NCBI GenBank assembly: GCA_964504345.1
Contig: CAZDDX010000006.1
Coordinates: 26,863 to 90,862 of the forward strand
Origin: CAMDTE01 sp964504345
Lineage (GTDB): Bacteria > Bacteroidota > Bacteroidia > Flavobacteriales > Schleiferiaceae
Reading direction: 5' to 3'
DNA length: 64,000 bases
The position numbers and the translations under genes were made by a program. A model generated the notes under the pieces. The model did not search any database, was not told the origin of the DNA, and saw nothing but the letters and a program-made list of their open reading frames with translations. Below, one piece after another: positions 40,553 through 49,035 of the stretch (within the stretch, counting starts at the first letter, position 1; every line of letters starts with the position of its first letter).

Positions 40553-41608
40553 ATGCTTCCCTCCGTTACCGTCTTGGTGCCCAATTACCGGCACGCCCGC
40601 TACCTCCCCGAGCGGTTGGACAGCATTTTGGCCCAAACGGTGGTCCCCAATGAAGTTTTGTTGCTGGACGACTGCTCTCCAGACGACTCGTTGTCCATCT
40701 TAACGACCTACGCCGCGGAGCGACCCACCTGGCGCGTGGTGGCCAACGAGCAGAATTCCGGGAGTCCTTTTGCGCAGTGGAACAAGGGGGTTGACATGGC
40801 TACCTCCCAATACGTTTGGATTGCGGAGAGCGACGACGCCGCGGACCCGCTCCTGTTGGAGACCTTACTTCAAACCGCACAAGCGCATCCCACCGCGGCT
40901 TTGGTGTATGCCCAAACCCTCTTGATGGACGAGGAGAGCCGCACCCTGAACTCTTTTCAGCTAAACTACGATTACCTGTTTGGTGCGCGGGCCGCCCGTT
41001 GGAAAGAACCCTATTTCGCCCGAGGGATCGACGAACTGCGCGAGTACTTCATCCTGCACAACGTCGTTCCCAATGCCAGCGGAGCGTTGATCCGACGCGA
41101 CGCCTATTTGGCTGCCGGGGGAGCAAATCCCTGGTACCGCTTGAACGGCGACTGGGCTTTTTACACGCGCTTGTTGGAGCACGGAGACATTGCCTACGTT
41201 TCGGCGCCGCTGAACCGCTTTCGGGTGCACGCGCAAACCCAACGCCAGGCCGCCAATGCCAGCGGCGCGGTGTATGAGGAGCTTTTAACGCTTGCGGATG
41301 ACCTGGTGGCCCGGCATTCCCCTCCGAGCGCAATCCAAAAAAAGGCGTACCGCAATTTTGCCGCCTGGTGGGCACATTCGCTGTACCGGCAAGAATGGAC
41401 AGGCCCCAAAGCATCGGAAAATGGGCGCATCAACCTGCGATTGCTCCTTCGTTTTGCCCGCATTCACCCACTGGTTCTTCTGCATATCCCGTACGAAGGC
41501 GCTGTGCGTTTGGCTGTTTTCGCGTTGGAATGCGTACATTTAAAGAAGCCGTTGCGGCGGCTGCTGCACCGTTGGTTTCCGCGCGTTTTTTTTGACCCCA
41601 TTCCGTGA
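40553..41608 (+). CDS. Family 2 glycosyltransferase
   Basis: A 351-residue GT-A enzyme. The start SVTVLVPNYRHARYLPERLDSI, the nucleotide-sugar-binding LLLDDCSPDDS and the DxD-like WIAESDDAADP are visible. A C-terminal helical part with basic residues near the end (KKPLRRLLHRWFPR) may contact the membrane. The open frame extends back through the sulfotransferase, but the ATG 4 nt after a -7 box is the natural start. The next glycosyltransferase begins in its stop codon. Confidence 0.88.
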   Translation: MLPSVTVLVPNYRHARYLPERLDSILAQTVVPNEVLLLDDCSPDDSLSILTTYAAERPTWRVVANEQNSGSPFAQWNKGVDMATSQYVWIAESDDAADPLLLETLLQTAQAHPTAALVYAQTLLMDEESRTLNSFQLNYDYLFGARAARWKEPYFARGIDELREYFILHNVVPNASGALIRRDAYLAAGGANPWYRLNGDWAFYTRLLEHGDIAYVSAPLNRFRVHAQTQRQAANASGAVYEELLTLADDLVARHSPPSAIQKKAYRNFAAWWAHSLYRQEWTGPKASENGRINLRLLLRFARIHPLVLLHIPYEGAVRLAVFALECVHLKKPLRRLLHRWFPRVFFDPIP

Positions 41609-42477
41609 GCCTCACCGTTGTCATTCCCTGCTACAATGCCGCCGCTACGGTTGAAGCGGCAGTGGCCTCCGCGCGCGGAGCCGCACAAATTGTGGTGGTG
41701 GACGACGGTTCCCACACGGAAACCGCGATCTTCTTGGATTCTCTGTTGGCCACCAATACCTACCCCAACCTGGAAGTGGTCCGACTGCCCCAAAACGCTG
41801 GATTGGGTGCGGCGCGCAACGCCGGAGTGGCCCGCGCCACCCAGCCCTGGGTTGCGTTTTTGGATGCAGACGACGTCTACCTGTCCCATAACGCCCAGTC
41901 CTTTCCGGAAGCGTGGGGCGTATTTGCCGCCACCCAGCCCCGCGGCCACTGGTTTTTCCATGCCGTTCGGGAGTGGTCGCCGCCGGCACCTCCCGGCCGA
42001 GTCCGTGCCGGAGATCCCGTGCGCCAACCGTCTGATTTACTGTTGAAACGTTCCCCGCTGGCCCCCAGCGCCACCGTTTTGAGTACTTCCTTGGCCCAAA
42101 AGTTTCCTTTTCAAACAGATCGACGCGTCCAAGGCACCGAAGATTTGGACCTGTGGATTCGCCTGCTCTACGCAGACTTTCGTCCCCGTCTCTGGTCCGG
42201 CCTCCCCTGGACCGCCTATCGAATCGGCACCGGAATGTCTTCCGCCCTGGGCAGCCATGCGGCTAAAATCCGCATGCAATGGGCTCGGTTTGTGCGAAAC
42301 GGTTGGATTCAATCGGCGGACTTGGAGGCAGCTGAATCAGAACTGCAACGCCAACTGGCCCGCAGCTACCACAAAGCCGGCCGCTTCCTTAAAGCGCAAA
42401 AAGCCTACCAAAAGGCAGGCTTTTCGCTGAAAAATAGGCTTCTTTCCGCCGCCGCCGCCCTGGGCATCCGCCTGTAG
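41605..42477 (+). CDS. Family 2 glycosyltransferase
   Basis: A 290-residue enzyme starting at GTG in the overlap GTGA with the first glycosyltransferase. GT-A motifs are LTVVIPCYNAAATVEAAV, IVVVDDGS, GLGAARNAGVARA and FLDADDVYL; the acceptor-site GTEDLDLWIRL follows. The C-terminal ~70 residues are helical and basic (KAGRFLKAQKAYQKAGF, TPR-like). Together with the first enzyme, sulfotransferase and exporter it suggests assembly of a sulfated surface glycan. Confidence 0.88.
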   Translation: MSLTVVIPCYNAAATVEAAVASARGAAQIVVVDDGSHTETAIFLDSLLATNTYPNLEVVRLPQNAGLGAARNAGVARATQPWVAFLDADDVYLSHNAQSFPEAWGVFAATQPRGHWFFHAVREWSPPAPPGRVRAGDPVRQPSDLLLKRSPLAPSATVLSTSLAQKFPFQTDRRVQGTEDLDLWIRLLYADFRPRLWSGLPWTAYRIGTGMSSALGSHAAKIRMQWARFVRNGWIQSADLEAAESELQRQLARSYHKAGRFLKAQKAYQKAGFSLKNRLLSAAAALGIRL

Positions 42478-42508
42478 TACGGCGGCCGGGCAGCCAGATA
42501 ATTGGGTA

Positions 42509-43735
42509 TTACAAACGAGCGCGCAGCTCGGTGTCCAACGCGTCCAAAAACTCTTCCGTGTACAAGAAGTGCTCTCCGTGGCGAACGTCGTTGCCGTGCA
42601 CGCAAACGGCCAAATCTTTGGTCATTTTGCCGGACTCCACAACATCCACGCACACCTGCTCCAACGTTTCGCAGAAGTGGATCAATTCGGCATTGCCATC
42701 CAACTTGCCGCGGTGGGCCAAGCCTCGGGTCCACGCAAAAATGGACGCAATGGGATTGGTGCTGGTGGGCTTGCCTTGTTGGTGCATGCGGAAGTGGCGA
42801 GTTACGGTTCCGTGCGCAGCCTCAGACTCCAGCGTTTTGCCGTCGGGGGTCACCAAAACAGACGTCATCAAACCGAGCGAGCCAAAACCCTGTGCCACGG
42901 TGTCGGACTGAACGTCGCCGTCGTAGTTCTTGCATGCCCAGATGAAGCCTCCCTCCCACTTGAGGGCGGAAGCCACCATGTCGTCGATCAATCGGTGCTC
43001 GTATACAATTCCGGCAGCCTCAAAGCGGGCCTTAAATTCCGCTTCGTACAATTCTTGAAAGATGTCTTTGAACCGACCGTCGTACTTTTTAAGGATGGTG
43101 TTCTTCGTGCTCAAGTACAGCGGCCAATTCTTTTGCAGCGCCAAGTTGAAGCAGCTGCGGGCAAAACCCGCAATGCTCTCGTCCGTATTGTACATGCTCA
43201 GGGCAACACCGTCGCCCTTGAAGTTGTACACCTCCCAAGACTGCGGCTCGCCGCCGTCCTCAGGGGTAAACGTCATCGTGAGTTTGCCTTTGCCCTTGAT
43301 TACGGCATCCGTCGCGCGGTACTGATCGCCAAAGGCGTGGCGTCCAATGACAATGGGCTTGTTCCAAGTGGTGACCAAACGGGGAACGTTGGCACAAATG
43401 ATGGGCTCGCGGAAGACCGTACCGTCCAAAATGTTGCGAATGGTGCCGTTGGGGGACTTCCACATTTGCTTCAGGCTGAACTCCTTCACGCGGTTTTCGT
43501 CCGGCGTGATGGTGGCGCACTTGATGCCCACGTTGTAGTGTTTGATTGCCTCCGCAGCGTCCACCGTCACTTGGTCGTTGGTGGCATCGCGGTTTTCCAT
43601 GCCCAAATCGTAGTACTTTATGTCTAGATCGACGTACGGCAGAATAAGTTTATTTTTGATGAAAGACCAGATGATGCGGGTCATTTCATCGCCGTCGAGC
43701 TCGACGACCGGGTTGGCTACAGCAATTTTTTTCAT
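42509..43735 (-). CDS. icd: NADP-dependent isocitrate dehydrogenase (type II)
   Basis: A 408-residue enzyme of the eukaryote-like IDH class that makes 2-oxoglutarate, CO2 and NADPH. Visible are NPVVELDGDEMTRIIW at the start, the substrate-binding KSPNGTIRN, KKYDGRFKDIFQE, KNYDGDVQSDT and ESEAAHGTVTRH. The promoter overlaps the end of dnaX: the dnaX stop TAA is the TAA of the -7 box TAATTTTG. A palindrome lies directly upstream. Confidence 0.96.
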   Translation of the reverse strand: MKKIAVANPVVELDGDEMTRIIWSFIKNKLILPYVDLDIKYYDLGMENRDATNDQVTVDAAEAIKHYNVGIKCATITPDENRVKEFSLKQMWKSPNGTIRNILDGTVFREPIICANVPRLVTTWNKPIVIGRHAFGDQYRATDAVIKGKGKLTMTFTPEDGGEPQSWEVYNFKGDGVALSMYNTDESIAGFARSCFNLALQKNWPLYLSTKNTILKKYDGRFKDIFQELYEAEFKARFEAAGIVYEHRLIDDMVASALKWEGGFIWACKNYDGDVQSDTVAQGFGSLGLMTSVLVTPDGKTLESEAAHGTVTRHFRMHQQGKPTSTNPIASIFAWTRGLAHRGKLDGNAELIHFCETLEQVCVDVVESGKMTKDLAVCVHGNDVRHGEHFLYTEEFLDALDTELRARL

Positions 43736-43742
43736 GATTGTG

Positions 43743-43762
43743 CAAAATTACTCGATATCGAG
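43743..43762 (-). promoter_or_regulatory. icd -7 box with adjoining 12-bp palindrome
   Basis: TAATTTTG at 43743-43750 (minus) lies 7 nt before the icd ATG and contains the dnaX stop. CTCGATATCGAG at 43751-43762 is a perfect palindrome touching the box; it also encodes the last residues LDIE of tau. Confidence 0.45.
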
Positions 43763-44567
43763 CTGGAATGTTTGACGAAAATCGTGGAGAAGTGGATTTT
43801 TTTCAGCTAAATAGGCAAATCGCTCGTCCGGTGTATAAACCACCTTGGCAGCAGCTTCCCGCGACACATCCACCACGATGTCGATGCTGTCGTTCTGCAA
43901 ACCTTCGCGCAAGAATTGAAGCATGGAATCGCGTTGCTCGGCCGTATACTTCTCTTGAATGGCATTGCTCACCGTAAGCTGAACGCGGTGTTCCGGGTCC
44001 ACCTCCACCACCATAGACTCCAGCAAGGCCTGCACGGCGGGCTGATGGGCTAAGCTGGCCACGTATTCGGCCCATACCCGGCGTAAATCACCCAGGTGGT
44101 AGGCGTTGTCACGTTTCGCCGGGCGAACCTCCACCGGAGCGTTTGGAACGGCCCCTCCCTCAAGAGCTTTCGGATTTTCCAGGGCATCGGATGCGCCCGA
44201 AACCGCATTGGACCCTCGTTCCGGAGTTTGCAATTGCGCCAAGGAGAAGGCACTGGTGCGGCGAATGGAGGGTACCCCACCCGAAACTACCGCTGGTGCG
44301 GCCGATTCTGGGGCAGGGGGTGCAACGAAAGCGATAGCTTCAGGAGCCGACGGTGCCGCAACTGGATTGTTTTCAACGGACAACTGATGGTCTGGAGACA
44401 ATGCCTCAGCGGATGCGCGGGCTGCTGGGGCTTCGGCTGGTGAGGTTGCTACGGACGCAACCAAGACATCGGCTTGCACTGGGCCTACCGCCGATGCAGC
44501 TAGAGATGGGGCATTTTGCGGGGCAGTTTCAACGACCTCCGCTGGCGACGCTACCGATTTTTTTTTT
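43748..44567 (-). CDS. dnaX: DNA polymerase III tau C-terminal part, reached by frameshift
   Basis: This frame is open from the A10 run to the stop and continues the dnaX gene in the -1 frame. After the run it reads KSVASPAEVVETAP, then a Pro/Ala/Ser-rich linker, then the conserved Bacteroidota tau C-domain: AYHLGDLRRVWAEYVASL, VSNAIQEKY, FLREGLQND, YTPDERFAYLAEKNPLLHDF and FQLDIE. The domain is intact, with no stops, so it is under selection. No good independent start precedes it. A full tau of 630 residues results from a -1 shift or one inserted A in the mRNA. Confidence 0.8.
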
Positions 44568-45639
44568 CGGCGTCCCCGCCGTCGTACTCCGGCGATTCCG
44601 CCATGTCCAGAAGGGCCACCTCCGTGAGGAGCCTCGGATTACTGGAGGTTTTGTACTTGGACTCGGCCTCGGTGATCCGACGGAGCGCACGTGCAAAGAA
44701 GGCCAAAGATGCCGCACCGGACTGTACCTTGAATTTCTCTTTGATGGAGGCTGGCCATTCCATCAAGCCCACCGTCTGGGGATGCACCGCCAGCATCACG
44801 TCCCGAAGATGGGACGCCAATCCAATGACAAATTGATGACCGTCGAACCCGCGCTCCAAAACCTGATGGAAACGCACCAAAACGCCGGGCACATCGTGGG
44901 CAATCAACGAATCAACGACGGAAAAATAAACGTCGTGGTCCAATATTTGGAGGTTGTCCACCACGGAGGTATACGTGATGTTGCCCTGGGCAAAACTCGC
45001 CACACGGTCAAAAATAGAAAGCGAGTCGCGCAAAGCACCGTCGGCCTTGATGGCGATGGCGTGCAAGGCTTCTGGTTCTGCGGAAATGCCTTCTTTGGAC
45101 GCCACAAAAGCCAAGTGGGATGCGATGTCCTCAACCCCTATGCGTTTGAAATCAAATATTTGACAACGCGATAGAATCGTGGGAAGCACCTTGTGTTTTT
45201 CCGTGGTTGCCAGGATAAAAATGGCGTGACGCGGAGGTTCTTCCAACGTTTTCAAAAAGGCATTAAAGGCCGCCTGGGACAACATGTGTACCTCGTCGAT
45301 GATGTACACCTTGTATTGGCCCACGGCCGGCGCTATGCGCACGCTGTCCGTGATGGATCGAATTTCCTCCACACTGTTGTTGGAGGCTGCGTCCAGCTCA
45401 AAGATGTTCAATCCTACATCCGCACCCGGCTCGACGGTGGATTCGTTGATGATTTTGGCCAAAATTCGAGCGCAGGTAGTTTTGCCAACGCCTCGTGGCC
45501 CACAAAACAACATTGCCTGCGGAATCCGCCCGGACTGCACCGCGTGCTCCAAAGTTTCGGTAATGTGGGACTGCCCCACCACCGACTCAAATCGCTGCGG
45601 CCGATACTTTCGAGCCGATACCGTATATCCCGTTTCCAC
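44551..45639 (-). CDS. dnaX: DNA polymerase III subunit gamma (zero-frame product of dnaX)
   Basis: The clamp-loader ATPase, 362 residues from GTG. Domain I has Walker A GPRGVGKTT at 47-55, IIDEVHML near 113-120, LEEPPRHAIFI and sensor ILSRCQIF. Domains II-III follow to the end. The zinc cysteines of E. coli DnaX are absent, as usual in the phylum. The frame ends two codons after an A10 run (GCC-GAA-AAA-AAA-AAT-CGG-TAG), just where domain III stops, giving a gamma-like protein. Tau needs a shift at the run. The -7 box TATCTTTG lies 4 nt before GTG, so the mRNA is probably leaderless. Confidence 0.92.
   Translation of the reverse strand: METGYTVSARKYRPQRFESVVGQSHITETLEHAVQSGRIPQAMLFCGPRGVGKTTCARILAKIINESTVEPGADVGLNIFELDAASNNSVEEIRSITDSVRIAPAVGQYKVYIIDEVHMLSQAAFNAFLKTLEEPPRHAIFILATTEKHKVLPTILSRCQIFDFKRIGVEDIASHLAFVASKEGISAEPEALHAIAIKADGALRDSLSIFDRVASFAQGNITYTSVVDNLQILDHDVYFSVVDSLIAHDVPGVLVRFHQVLERGFDGHQFVIGLASHLRDVMLAVHPQTVGLMEWPASIKEKFKVQSGAASLAFFARALRRITEAESKYKTSSNPRLLTEVALLDMAESPEYDGGDAEKKNR
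44558..44567 (-). promoter_or_regulatory. A10 slippery run in dnaX (recoding or transcriptional slippage site)
   Basis: Ten consecutive A on the coding strand, directly before a zero-frame TAG. A small GGCG-GGGA-CGCC hairpin lies just upstream. One extra A opens the tau frame; one A fewer ends after about nine more codons (TGA). Confidence 0.75.
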
Positions 45640-45643
45640 ATTC

Positions 45644-45651
45644 CAAAGATA
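45644..45651 (-). promoter_or_regulatory. -7 box for dnaX
   Basis: TATCTTTG on the minus strand, 4 nt before the GTG start. Confidence 0.6.
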
Positions 45652-45656
45652 AGTCG

Positions 45657-45664
45657 TATATTTG
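45657..45664 (+). promoter_or_regulatory. -7 box for the rpsF operon
   Basis: TATATTTG, 23 nt before the rpsF ATG. Back to back with the dnaX box, 5 bp apart. Confidence 0.6.
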
Positions 45665-45687
45665 CAGCCCTAAAAAATTCATTTCAA

Positions 45688-46023
45688 ATGAATCAGTACG
45701 AAACCGTTTTCATTTTGAATCCCGTCTTATCTGATGATCAGGTAAGGGAAACGGTTGATAAATTCACAGGCCTACTAAAGGGCGCTGGTGCTGAAATTAT
45801 CAACGTTGAAAAGTGGGGCTTGAAAAAGCTCGCTTACCTTATCGACAAGAAGAAAAGCGGATTCTACCAGCTGGTGGAATTCAAAGCACCGGCCACAGCC
45901 ATCGCACCGATGGAAGTAGAAATGCGTCGCGACGAGCGCGTTATGAGATTCCTGACTGTCCGCCTGGACAAGCACGGAGTGGAGTACGCCGCTAAACGTC
46001 GGAGCAAAGTTGCCAACAAATAA
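45688..46023 (+). CDS. rpsF: 30S ribosomal protein S6
   Basis: A 111-residue S6, which binds 16S rRNA with S18 in the platform. It begins MNQYETVFILNPVLSDDQV and has KWGLKKLAYLIDKKKSGFYQ and MRRDERVMRFLTVRLDKH. The open frame extends far upstream, but that part is antisense to dnaX; the ATG after the TATATTTG promoter is right. First gene of rpsF-rpsR-rplI. Confidence 0.97.
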   Translation: MNQYETVFILNPVLSDDQVRETVDKFTGLLKGAGAEIINVEKWGLKKLAYLIDKKKSGFYQLVEFKAPATAIAPMEVEMRRDERVMRFLTVRLDKHGVEYAAKRRSKVANK

Positions 46024-46034
46024 TCCCGTTGAAA

Positions 46035-46331
46035 ATGAGCACGATTGAAAGCACCAACGCGGCGGCTCCCAGCGGAGAAGTTCGCTACTTGCAGCCGATT
46101 GCGATCGACACAAACAACAAAAAGAAGTATTGCCGCTTCAAGAAGTACGGCATCAAGCACATCGACCACAAAGACCCTGAGTTTTTGTTGCGTTTTTTGA
46201 ACGAGCAAGGAAAAATCCTTCCCCGTCGCTTGACCGGAACCTCTTTGAAGTACCAGCGCAAACTTTCTCAAGCCGTGAAGCGCGCCCGTCACTTGGGTCT
46301 GATGCCGTACGTGGCCGATAACTTGAAATAA
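46035..46331 (+). CDS. rpsR: 30S ribosomal protein S18
   Basis: A 98-residue S18 with an extended N-terminus compared with E. coli (75 residues), as in other Bacteroidota. Core signs are KKKYCRFKKYGIKHIDHKD, LLRFLNEQGKILPRRLTGTS and QRKLSQAVKRARHLGLMPY. The ATG before STIEST is preferred over a TTG two codons earlier. It starts 11 nt after rpsF. Confidence 0.97.
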   Translation: MSTIESTNAAAPSGEVRYLQPIAIDTNNKKKYCRFKKYGIKHIDHKDPEFLLRFLNEQGKILPRRLTGTSLKYQRKLSQAVKRARHLGLMPYVADNLK

Positions 46332-46340
46332 GCCCGTCCC

Positions 46341-46793
46341 ATGGAAGTAATTTTGAAACAAGACGTCGAGAACCTTGGGTTTAAAGACGATATGGTAGTG
46401 GTGAAGCCCGGTTACGGCCGCAACTTCCTGCTCCCTACTGGACAGGCCATTTTGGCTACTCCTTCTGCTAAGAAAATGTTGGCCGAAGATTTGAAGCAGC
46501 GTGCGCACAAAGAAGCCAAGGTTATTGCTGATGCAACCGCTATGGCTGAAAACCTCAAGCGCATTGAATTGAAGTTAACTTCTTCTTCCGGTAAGGGCGG
46601 CAAGCTGTTTGGTGCCGTAACTAACCACCACATGGCAGAAGAGTTGAGCAAACTGGGCTACGCAATCGATAAGAAATTCATCACCATCATTGGCGGCACC
46701 GTGAAGACGGCCGGCAAGTATTCGTCCAAAATTCGCTTGCACCGCACGGTGACAATTGACTTTGGTTTTGAAGTGATTGGTCAAGAATCTTGA
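46341..46793 (+). CDS. rplI: 50S ribosomal protein L9
   Basis: A 150-residue L9. It begins MEVILKQDVENLGFKDDMV and contains KPGYGRNFLLPTGQAILAT, the long linker helix around AKKMLAEDLKQRAHKEAK and the C-domain SSGKGGKLFGAVTNHHMAEEL. It closes the operon and is followed after 25 nt by a strong terminator. Confidence 0.97.
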   Translation: MEVILKQDVENLGFKDDMVVVKPGYGRNFLLPTGQAILATPSAKKMLAEDLKQRAHKEAKVIADATAMAENLKRIELKLTSSSGKGGKLFGAVTNHHMAEELSKLGYAIDKKFITIIGGTVKTAGKYSSKIRLHRTVTIDFGFEVIGQES

Positions 46794-46817
46794 TTGAAGC
46801 GAATCCAATGAATAATC

Positions 46818-46846
46818 AAAACCGCCCCACTGGGGCGGTTTTTTTT
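46818..46846 (+). terminator. Rho-independent terminator after rplI
   Basis: ACCGCCCC / GGGGCGGT stem (46821-46839) with a 3-nt loop ACT, preceded by AAA and followed by seven T. Confidence 0.9.
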
Positions 46847-46953
46847 GCACCCTACTTTTCACCCCCACACGCCTGGGACGGAAGCCATGGTCGCACATTC
46901 CGTGCACTTCTGCAAATCACCCCTGCTCTGTTGCGTACGCTCCCAAGGCGCTG

Positions 46954-46961
46954 TACCTTCG
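46954..46961 (+). promoter_or_regulatory. -7 box for the O-antigen ligase gene
   Basis: TACCTTCG (one mismatch), 5 nt before the chosen ATG; a TTG at 46931 fits the -33 position. Confidence 0.4.
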
Positions 46962-46966
46962 GGCTT

Positions 46967-49003
46967 ATGGCCAAGAAGTCATCTCCTTTCCCAAAGTCAG
47001 CACCCACACCCCAACCGCAAAAGGAGTCGGCAGGTTTGCCTCTCGGTAAATCGTTTGAGGATGGTTCGGTTTGGATTGCAGCCATCGTGGGAATGTTGTT
47101 TCTGTACCCTGCTGCGTGGAACTCCAGCCAAACCTTGGGAGACGCGTCCCTATGGCCCTTACTGCTCTCCGGGGCAGGTTTGGGGGTCGTCGGGGCTCTG
47201 TGGAGCTTTCGTGGCGCTGCAGCCCCGTGCACGAATGCAGCGGGAGCTTCCCTGGCACTGACGCTGTTGGTGTCCTTGTCGGTACTGGGATTGCCGCGTG
47301 CCTATGCCGTCTCCGAGTGGTGGGGCAGTGTGGCCCGATTGTCGGTGTATGCCGGAATCGTGTGGGCCGCGGGGCGTTTGTTTGCTCAAGGTAAAATAAC
47401 CTATGCGCACTTAGCCGCGTTTGGGACTGGGTCTGCTTTGGTGTTGGCCTGCAGTGTTTTTCTGGACTGGAAGGAAGTCGGTGTTCTGAATGCCTGGAAG
47501 GATCCCTACGGAGCACCGGGCCTTTTGGGGCACAAAAACTTTACGGCCTCCGCCCTACTGCTCGGTTTCTGGGGGGCACTTTACGCGATTCAAGTACAGA
47601 CCTCCTCGCGCAATTGGCGGATTTTTGCCGGGATTGTCGCCGTTTTGGCGGCCTTGGCCCTGGCCCTTTTGCGCACCCGAAGCGTCTGGGTGGGTTTGGC
47701 GTTGGGAGGTTTGTTCTGGCTGTGGAACAGCAACACCAGCTGGAAGGCCACCCTGAGACGCGCGGCTTGGCCGATGGGTATTTTTTTGATCGTTGTGGTG
47801 GGAGCCGTGCTCCAACCGTCGATTCAGAAAGCGGTGTTCAACCCCCAGAATTTGCGCATTCGCGCGGTTTTTTGGGACCACAGTTTGCAAATGGTGGCGG
47901 AAAACCCGTGGACCGGGGTGGGTGCTGGCCAGTGGGGAATTCATTTCCCAGGGTACGGTTTGGACGGGATGGATCCTCTGGTGTCTGAGGGCATCACGGC
48001 TGAAGTGCGTCCCCACAACGATTTTTTGTGGATTGCGAGCGAGTTTGGCTGGCCCGGATTGGGGGCGTTTTTGGCGCTTTGGCTCTTTGTACTTTACTAC
48101 GCCTACCGCGCGCCCCGGGGAACCGAAAAAGCCTATCTGGTTGCGCTTTTGACTGGTGTTTTTGTCTACAGTCTTTTTGAATTTCCCTTGGAACGAGCCG
48201 CCGTCTCCATCCCTTGGGTTCTTGGGATTGCCGCCTTGGGACAACTTTCCGGCCCCGAGATGAAAATTTCCTGGATGCCAAAATGGGCTACCGGAATTTT
48301 GGCCTTGGCCCTGCTCCTTCCTGCTGCGTACGTAGTGGAGCAGCGTCGTGCTGGCACCGAGCAAAATGCAGCCGTATTGGCTGCCAATGCGCGTCAAAAC
48401 GCGGAAGAATTATTGCAGACCTCGTCGGTCGCATTTACCCCTTGGAACGAAATCGATCGGTTTGGAAATCCTTTGCCCTATTTCCAAGGGATGGGCGCCC
48501 TTTTTGTGGAGGCACAACAGACAAACGACCCAACCTTTGCGCAAGCTGAGGCCTATTTCCGGACGGCACTGGCACTCCACCCCAATCATTTGTTGAGCTA
48601 CAATCAGCTTGGGAACTTGAGTAAGTACCGCGGAAAGCCGGCCGAGGCACTGCCGCATTATTTAGAAGCACTCAAACGTTCTCACGATTTCGGTTCCGCC
48701 CGTTTGGGCCTAGCTGAGTGTTTGTTGGACTTGAATAGGACGGATTCCGCCGGACGCGTACTGTTTGAGTCCTTTGGGGTTTCTACCAACGGTACCACCC
48801 AAGAGATTCGGAAGGACCCGCGGTACCGAGTGGCCGTGGAACGATGGGTGGTACAAGCCGCAACAGCCCCTATTCGCTATCGCCCTTTGGTTCCGATTGC
48901 CGGCCGGAAGTACGAAACTCCAGAATCCGGTTTTGCCGCGTTTGAAGCTGCGAAAGACGCCGCCTTAGTAAGGGATCAAGCAAAAAGGAACGCCCCGCGC
49001 TGA
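46967..49003 (+). CDS. O-antigen ligase/polymerase-family membrane protein with TPR tail
   Basis: A 678-residue protein. About 11-12 hydrophobic segments span ~35-490. The Wzy_C/WaaL core has GLLGHKNFTASALLLGFW, LLRTRSVWVGLAL, ENPWTGVGAGQWG and the periplasmic HNDFLWIASEFGWPG, which holds the conserved His. The last ~170 residues are soluble and TPR-like (QAEAYFRTALALHPNHLLSYNQLGNLSKYRGKPAEALPHY region). The frame opens before the rplI terminator; the ATG at MAKKSSPF after the promoter is chosen. It probably ligates or polymerises a surface glycan. Confidence 0.85.
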   Translation: MAKKSSPFPKSAPTPQPQKESAGLPLGKSFEDGSVWIAAIVGMLFLYPAAWNSSQTLGDASLWPLLLSGAGLGVVGALWSFRGAAAPCTNAAGASLALTLLVSLSVLGLPRAYAVSEWWGSVARLSVYAGIVWAAGRLFAQGKITYAHLAAFGTGSALVLACSVFLDWKEVGVLNAWKDPYGAPGLLGHKNFTASALLLGFWGALYAIQVQTSSRNWRIFAGIVAVLAALALALLRTRSVWVGLALGGLFWLWNSNTSWKATLRRAAWPMGIFLIVVVGAVLQPSIQKAVFNPQNLRIRAVFWDHSLQMVAENPWTGVGAGQWGIHFPGYGLDGMDPLVSEGITAEVRPHNDFLWIASEFGWPGLGAFLALWLFVLYYAYRAPRGTEKAYLVALLTGVFVYSLFEFPLERAAVSIPWVLGIAALGQLSGPEMKISWMPKWATGILALALLLPAAYVVEQRRAGTEQNAAVLAANARQNAEELLQTSSVAFTPWNEIDRFGNPLPYFQGMGALFVEAQQTNDPTFAQAEAYFRTALALHPNHLLSYNQLGNLSKYRGKPAEALPHYLEALKRSHDFGSARLGLAECLLDLNRTDSAGRVLFESFGVSTNGTTQEIRKDPRYRVAVERWVVQAATAPIRYRPLVPIAGRKYETPESGFAAFEAAKDAALVRDQAKRNAPR

Positions 49004-49035
49004 ACGCTTTCCCATAATTCCATTCAATCGCCTAC

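Noticed and set aside
42569..43627. 352-codon plus-strand frame
   Set aside because: Shadow of icd; no recognisable protein features.
46790..46966. Upstream start for the O-antigen ligase
   Set aside because: It would read through the rplI terminator and has no membrane or family character; the ATG at 46967 follows a promoter.
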